Origin: Saururus chinensis
Lineage: Eukaryota; Streptophyta; Magnoliopsida; Piperales; Saururaceae
Assembly (NCBI GenBank): GCA_035235625.1
Contig: CP141143.1
Coordinates: forward strand, 43,633,178 to 43,697,177
Reading direction: 5' to 3'
DNA length: 64,000 nt
Positions within the stretch are counted from its first letter, which is position 1, and every line of letters starts with the position of its first letter. This document shows, piece by piece, positions 59,561 through 64,000 of this stretch. The notes beneath the pieces were generated by a model. It was not told where the DNA came from. It was given only the letters and a program-made list of their open reading frames with translations, and ran no database searches. Both the position numbers and the translations under genes were made by a program.

Positions 59561-60810
59561 TTCACTTTATTTTTACATTCAAGTCATTCTTTATATTCTT
59601 TGATCATCTCATGTGCTTCGGTAGCTTACCTTTTTGCCATTTGAGCTCCTTGAGTAGCACCTTCAAGTTGCGAAGACACGACCTGCCTTGGTAAGGGAAA
59701 TGGGGCCACCTCACCATTTCCAAGTCCACATACATAATTCTTCCACTCCCCTATAATCCTAAATGCTATTGGGCGATCAGTTTGTCCTTGTGTATTATCT
59801 AAACTTGAAGCTTGTTTTCATTTTTATTTAATCATCTTTGACTGCAAGTACATATATGTGTAATAAAGAAAATATAGAAAATGAGAAGCATTAAAATTTT
59901 GCTCTCAATAAATGCATTGTGTAAGAATCACAATTTAAGTCTTACATGCAAATCATGAGCCTCGACACTAAGCTACTACCTTCTTTGTTGAGTAGTGAGT
60001 TTTGTAGAAATCAATCATTGTATATGGTTGTTGCTCCCTCTCATTGAGCTTGCATTGTATCATTCAATGGTAAGCAAAATGTCATATGTAACAAATAAAT
60101 GTAATGTCCAACTCATAAATTTAATATTAATTTGCATATAATACCAGCTCCACCAAATGGTTTAACCCGGTAGTATGTTTAATTTTCAATTGAGTTCGAC
60201 TAGTCTGTGCCACAGAACTATGATCCTATATTGGAAGCAAACCTCATTCTTAACACAATGCAACAGCGTATTCAAAAAAGATAAATAATCTACACATTAA
60301 GACAACATAAATTTCATACCTCAAATTTCTTTGAAGAAAATTTATTACAAATGGCTTCCCATATGTCCGATTGAATTCCATCATATGGATTGGATTTCGG
60401 GGTAGCACAATCTATAAATGTTTTGTAGTGCATGTGCATTTCATATATGAAGTCTTTAAAACTCTTTGCAAAAATCTGATAAAGCGCCATTTTCACATGA
60501 CTCAAGTCTCCTTGCAAATCAAAATTTTCCTATTAAATTGTGTGTAAATGAATAAGAAAACAATATGTATGTTAAAAAGAAGGGAAATAATAGGAGAAAT
60601 AAAATCCTTTAGGAAATCTACCTTCAACTTATTGTGCATTAACTCTCTTCAATGATCCGGCACAATTCTCCAATCAGAGATAACCTCCCCCTTATCATTT
60701 ACCAGTGGAACGTTACATCAGCAAATGATCCCTGCCTCACGAGTCAATTCCGCACATTCATTTGTTATTGGCCTCCATTTGTTACTGTGAATTTCAATAG
60801 TTACGTTCCC
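59561..60810 (-). pseudogene. En/Spm-type transposase (plant transposase_24-like) remnant
   Basis: Minus-strand pieces in order. Near 60640-60800: NKWRPITNECAELTREAG, NVPLVNDKGEVISDWRIVPD and RELMHNK, with a TGA or two. Then 60314-60517: FIYEMHMHYK, SDIWEAICNKFSSKKFEV. Then near 59600-59690: QLEGATQGAQMAKR and ATEAHEMIKEYKE, a predicted coiled coil. This order is what I know for the plant transposase (Ptta/En/Spm) family protein of CACTA elements. Acidic coding around 60900-61000 may be its N-terminus. Introns and stops interrupt it. Confidence 0.65.
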
Positions 60811-61019
60811 TTTCTTGCAAACCATCTCATGTATTGCAACTCATTTTTGGGGAATTGCCTATAAAGAAAGATGTTTATTATACATAAGCAATGTGTACAA
60901 GGAAAATACCATATTAAAACAAGACACAAGGAGACTACCTGCAACATTAGAAGGAACATCATGGGCATGTTCGGACTCTTCGTCCTCGGATTCATTCGTT
61001 AAGTGTTTTCGCCCTCCAA

Positions 61020-62640
61020 GTGCAATACCTATAAACATATTTCAATAGAAGTATGTAAGTAGATACCATATCTATTCAAACCCAATAAATGTCATTGAAT
61101 AAATGAAAAAGAACATAAAGCAGACCAATCTTGTCTTTAACTAAAGATTACCATAAATCAATGAGTGACAATTGCAAAAGGGTCTACTTTGAGAGTATTG
61201 ATATTAAGAAGTTTTTTACTTTGAGGCATGGTAGTGAGTGTTTATTGTGTTTCCATTCTCATTTAAAGCATATACTAGATGAAAGATTGTAGAACTTATG
61301 TTAATTTTATAAAAGTTAACTAGTTTACCCAAAAGCATAATAAGTTACTAGGGAAAGGACCAACTGATTATATTAACAACTATAACTCTGACCCTAACCT
61401 CCTCCTGCAAACACCACTGAGCACACATGTAGGGGACTTCCCCAGATACTGAATTCCACATCTTCTCTCAAGTGCTCTCTTTGTTATACTTTACCTAAAA
61501 GCCTAGCTCTAAAGAAAATGATAATAAATATATGTCAATGACACTAACATGTCAGGTAGGAATGGAATCTTTTTTCTTTTTAGTTGTGTGAAAATTATGT
61601 TTCATACTTTCTATCTAAGCTACCCCAAGTAAAAATATATCATGCCATTTACAAATTTAAAGAGCATTTTATGTAATGTACATGCAACTTCTATCACATC
61701 TGTTTATTAAGAAGTACTAGAATCCAAATGTAGACCTGGGAGCATTTGTCCAAAGTGCTTTTGATCCTACACAGAAACTAAAGGATTTAGCTGATGTGCA
61801 ACAATGCATTATCGGACATCCTATTCCAGTTGTCCATGTTTTGAATTTAAACTTGAGTTTGATGATTGTTTTTTTATAAAATATGTAGCTTTAACAATTG
61901 ATACAGATCGGAAGGTATAATTTTCTTTGGTAAAATATAAAAGGTCAAAAGAGATTTTTTAATTTCTACTGTGGTGAGAACTTCCCAAGTTAGTATTTTG
62001 CCCTGCCCTCCCCACGCCCCCCCCCCAAGGATTAAATAATTCAAAAGACTAGTGCTCAAAGCTAAATAGAAGCTTGAGATGATATGTGACAAAATGAATT
62101 GACTACGACTAGCAAGTATGGGATAAATTTGTTTGTCCATTAATGAAAAATTACCTCTTTTTTGTTGCAAGGGAATTGAATATCTTGTCATCAGGCCTGG
62201 TTTTTCCCTCAATCAAAACCGTGGGGAAGCACGGCTGGGATCCTCTACAACCACTATAATATACCGGTGGAATATAGGATTATGGAGGGTCGATTGGCAG
62301 AATTTCACAGGGAGAGGGCTGATGATGGGGTAGATGAGTGTGCAGAGAGTCTCTGGAATAGAGATTAAGGGGAGAGTGAGGGAGAGCTCGGAAGAGGGGA
62401 GAATGGGTTGGACAAGGGGTGGCCAATGGAGGGCGACTAAGGGAGATTATGAGGGGGTGGCTGACGGAGGGGTACTAAGGGAGATTGGAACAGGGGTGAC
62501 AATCGACGCTGTGGCAGGAGAAGAACTTTGTCCAATGGACTCACTGGCGTGGGAGAAGAAGTTTGGCGCTGGAGGTTTGGAGGGAAAGGGTGTTATTTGG
62601 GGTGTGTTGGTGGGATCTTTCCATGGACTTGGGGGCCTAT
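61020..62640. other. CACTA internal or flanking sequence
   Basis: No gene recognised. A C10 run lies at about 62024-62033. At 62400-62490 there is an imperfect tandem pair ending in taagggagatt. The 104-codon frame at 62334-62648 spans that repeat and looks like a chance frame in G-rich DNA. Confidence 0.4.
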
Positions 62641-62974
62641 ATATTTAGCCCGCCTTAGCTACACGTAGGCTCCAGGGCATAAATGTTTTTAGCCAGTTGT
62701 ATAGGATTTTATGTGGCAAAGGATGGGCATGGTCTGCAACCCTTATTACCCCGTTGCAGCCCCCTCACTGGGTGGGCCAGGCTAGGCCAAGCCCGAAAGG
62801 GGAGTGGGCGCCTGACCCAGTCTGTTACACTTAAGAGGGGCATGGGCCAGCCAATGAGCCGCCCACCACCCAAGCCCCCAACTTTGAAAAATAAATAAAC
62901 AAAAATAATAATTGTGGTTATGCCCACCTCGGCTAAGCATTCAGGCAGCCCATTTGTTGTAGTGCGGTTAGGTG

Positions 62975-63403
62975 GGCAGGGAGGGGGGGGAGGGGAATCT
63001 AGAGAGGGGGAAGGGGGACCAAAGAGACAGAGTAGGGAGGAGCCAGAGAGAAGAGAGGAAAGGAGAACAAGGTAGAGGGAGTCTGGAGGTAAGGGGGAGA
63101 GGGGGCTAGCATCGGAACTTGGCGGCAGAGCCGGATACAGTGTTGCCTCCTCCTTATGTGCCAGGGGCAGGGTGTAGAGGAAAGGGAAAACAAGAGAGAT
63201 GGGAGGAGGGGTAGAGCGAGGGGGGGGGGAAGAGGGGGAGGAGAGTAGAGAGGGAAGGAGAAGAGTGAGAGAGATGAGAGAGAGAGAAGGAGAAGAGCGA
63301 CAGAAGAGAGAGAGAGGAGAGAGGGAGAGAAGAGGAGGGATGAGAGAGAGGGGAAGAGAGAGAGAGGTAGAAGAGAGAGAGGAGAGGAGAGAGGAGAAGA
63401 GAG
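62975..63403 (+). repeat. Long purine (G/A) strand-asymmetric tract
   Basis: Roughly 430 bases almost entirely of G and A on the plus strand between about 62975 and 63403, with a dense (GA)n part from 63230. Pyrimidine interruptions are few except near 63105-63180. Frames here on both strands are low-complexity. Confidence 0.85.
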
Positions 63404-63404
63404 A

Positions 63405-63706
63405 TGTTGTGCACGATGACCAGATTCCTAGAGGACTCGGTATTTAGGTATAAAATTGTGTTGGTTTAGTTAGTGGCCCGGGCTAGCCGACCCACTAACT
63501 GGCACGTTCACCTAGGAAACTGGGCTGGCCAGGGTTGGGTTGGCATGACTCCCTAGGGGACTGGTCATCCCTTATATGGGGCAGCCCTCTCTTGTTTGAC
63601 ATTATGCAATTGAAGTTATTCTGTGTTTCTCCCCTTTCTTTCTTACTTCTCCCATTTCCCTGCGTAGATCTCCTAGGTACCGATTGTGCCTACTTCGGGC
63701 ACATCA
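63405..63706 (+). repeat. Gypsy element 3, 5' LTR (start tentative)
   Basis: The right end CA (63705-63706) sits two bases before the PBS. A plausible TG start is TGTTGTGCACG at 63405, giving a short LTR of about 302 bases with a TATA-like GGTATAAAA near 63448. The true start might lie further left, in the purine tract. Confidence 0.5.
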
Positions 63707-63707
63707 T

Positions 63708-63719
63708 TGGTATCGGAGC
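63708..63719 (+). other. Gypsy element 3 primer-binding site
   Basis: TGGTATCGGAGC, matching initiator tRNA-Met priming, 18 bases before the gag ATG. Confidence 0.85.
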
Positions 63720-63736
63720 TTTTACGATCCCCGGCC

Positions 63737-64000
63737 ATGGCTCGAGGCAAACAAGCTGTCATTCCAGAGGTCCCTTCAGAGAAGGAGGTTCCTGATTCAA
63801 CGTCAGCCGATAGTTCGAAAGCCAAACCAGCGGCAGTTGAAGCTAGGTTGTTAGAGATCATGGCGGCGCTACAGACCATCATTGTGAACATGACAAGCAT
63901 GAAGACGCAGCAAGAGGCACACTCAACTCCTGGCTGTGCGCGAAGCACCCATCCTACCTGGGCCGACCGCCGCTACTCCAAAGAAGGGTGGGCCATCGCA
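63737..64000 (+). CDS. Gypsy element 3 gag, N-terminal part (runs off the window)
   Basis: ATG at 63737-63739 in a good context (gccATGG), open for all 88 codons to the window end. It begins MARGKQAVIPEVPSEKEV, followed by a Ser/Ala-rich stretch, an LLEIMAALQTIIVNM amphipathic helix, and a Pro/Arg-rich region. PBS and LTR end lie directly upstream. The GC content is higher than the rest of the window, and no stop is seen, so this is probably the youngest element here. Classification as gypsy rests on the iMet PBS, the position and gag character; copia is less likely. Confidence 0.65.
   Translation, partial: MARGKQAVIPEVPSEKEVPDSTSADSSKAKPAAVEARLLEIMAALQTIIVNMTSMKTQQEAHSTPGCARSTHPTWADRRYSKEGWAIA

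Larger units (their letters stand above)
56815..62964 (-). mobile_element. CACTA (En/Spm) DNA transposon, right end provisional
   Basis: Left end CACTACAAGAAAAAACACT, the common CACTA terminus, lies directly against the gypsy protease remnant. Subterminal motifs of the type TTAGCGATGCTT and relatives repeat in both orientations through about 56840-57300. The right end is placed at TTTGTTGTAGTG (62953-62964). The flanking triplets do not match (tca on the left, cgg on the right), and the gypsy sequence does not resume on the right, so the right border may be rearranged. Internal coding is on the minus strand: transposase remnants at 60300-60810. Confidence 0.65.

Noticed and set aside
62709-62927. 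Frames on both strands in GC-rich DNA at 62683-62927
   Set aside because: Opposite-strand open frames over the same G/C-rich text; no family match.
63154-63447. Ser/Leu-rich and Arg/Glu-rich frames on opposite strands
   Set aside because: Direct translation of the GA/CT tract.
1-64000. tRNA and rRNA genes
   Set aside because: None was recognised by eye; TGGTATC(A/G)GAGCC matches are primer-binding sites in retroelements, not tRNA genes.

Overview
This is a plant nuclear (probably dicot) window. It is AT-rich, almost without intact genes, and packed with nested retroelements. No functional host gene is complete. The only recognisable host-gene sequence is a broken homologue of ALWAYS EARLY (ALY, the plant LIN-9 relative of the MuvB/DREAM complexes), with intron-exon borders still visible. 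The organism cannot be named from the sequence alone.

Layout. 1-7.1 kb: ALY-derived pseudogene pieces in permuted order. Exons for the part after the DIRP domain lie at 1185-3345, and exons for an earlier part of the protein lie at 6372-7080. Partial direct duplications and short repeats sit between them. 7.1-11.1 kb: unclassified, LTR-like sequence. 11.1-16 kb: a decayed Ty1/copia element interrupted by a Ty3/gypsy-type LTR. 16.2-23.9 kb: a nearly full-length but decayed Ty3/gypsy element on the minus strand, with both LTRs, PBS, gag and RT traces. 24.0-29.1 kb and 42.0-47.1 kb: two ~97% identical 5.1-kb direct copies (A and B), each holding a piece of copia integrase with a solo LTR in it. 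29.1-42.0 kb, between A and B: a cluster of three degenerate pararetrovirus-like (caulimovirid-type) copies. Copy III and copy I run head to tail on the minus strand and share one LTR-like promoter region. Copy II is inserted in copy I in the opposite orientation. 47.1-49.9 kb: the rest of the copia element that B belongs to. 49.9-51.7 kb: LTR-like sequence. 51.7-56.8 kb: a minus-strand gypsy element (LTR, IN, RNase H, RT, PR). 56.8-63.0 kb: a CACTA (En/Spm) transposon with transposase remnants. 63.4-64.0 kb: the 5' end of a gypsy element in good condition (LTR end, PBS, open gag) running off the window.

The most interesting part is the 12.9-kb pararetrovirus-like cluster. All three copies lack a recognisable reverse transcriptase. 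Two of them (II and III) also lack the movement-protein and capsid segments. Copies I and III share the same join from the protease to an unrecognised downstream reading frame. This suggests a non-autonomous, deletion-derived family rather than random decay. The cluster starts at the primer-binding site of copy III, ends in a perfect snap-back palindrome, and is bracketed by a 5.1-kb duplication of host sequence. These are signs of break-repair capture rather than integrase insertion. Copies II and III form long inverted repeats that could give double-stranded RNA if transcribed. All three copies carry stops, frameshifts or lost catalytic or zinc-binding residues, so none looks functional.
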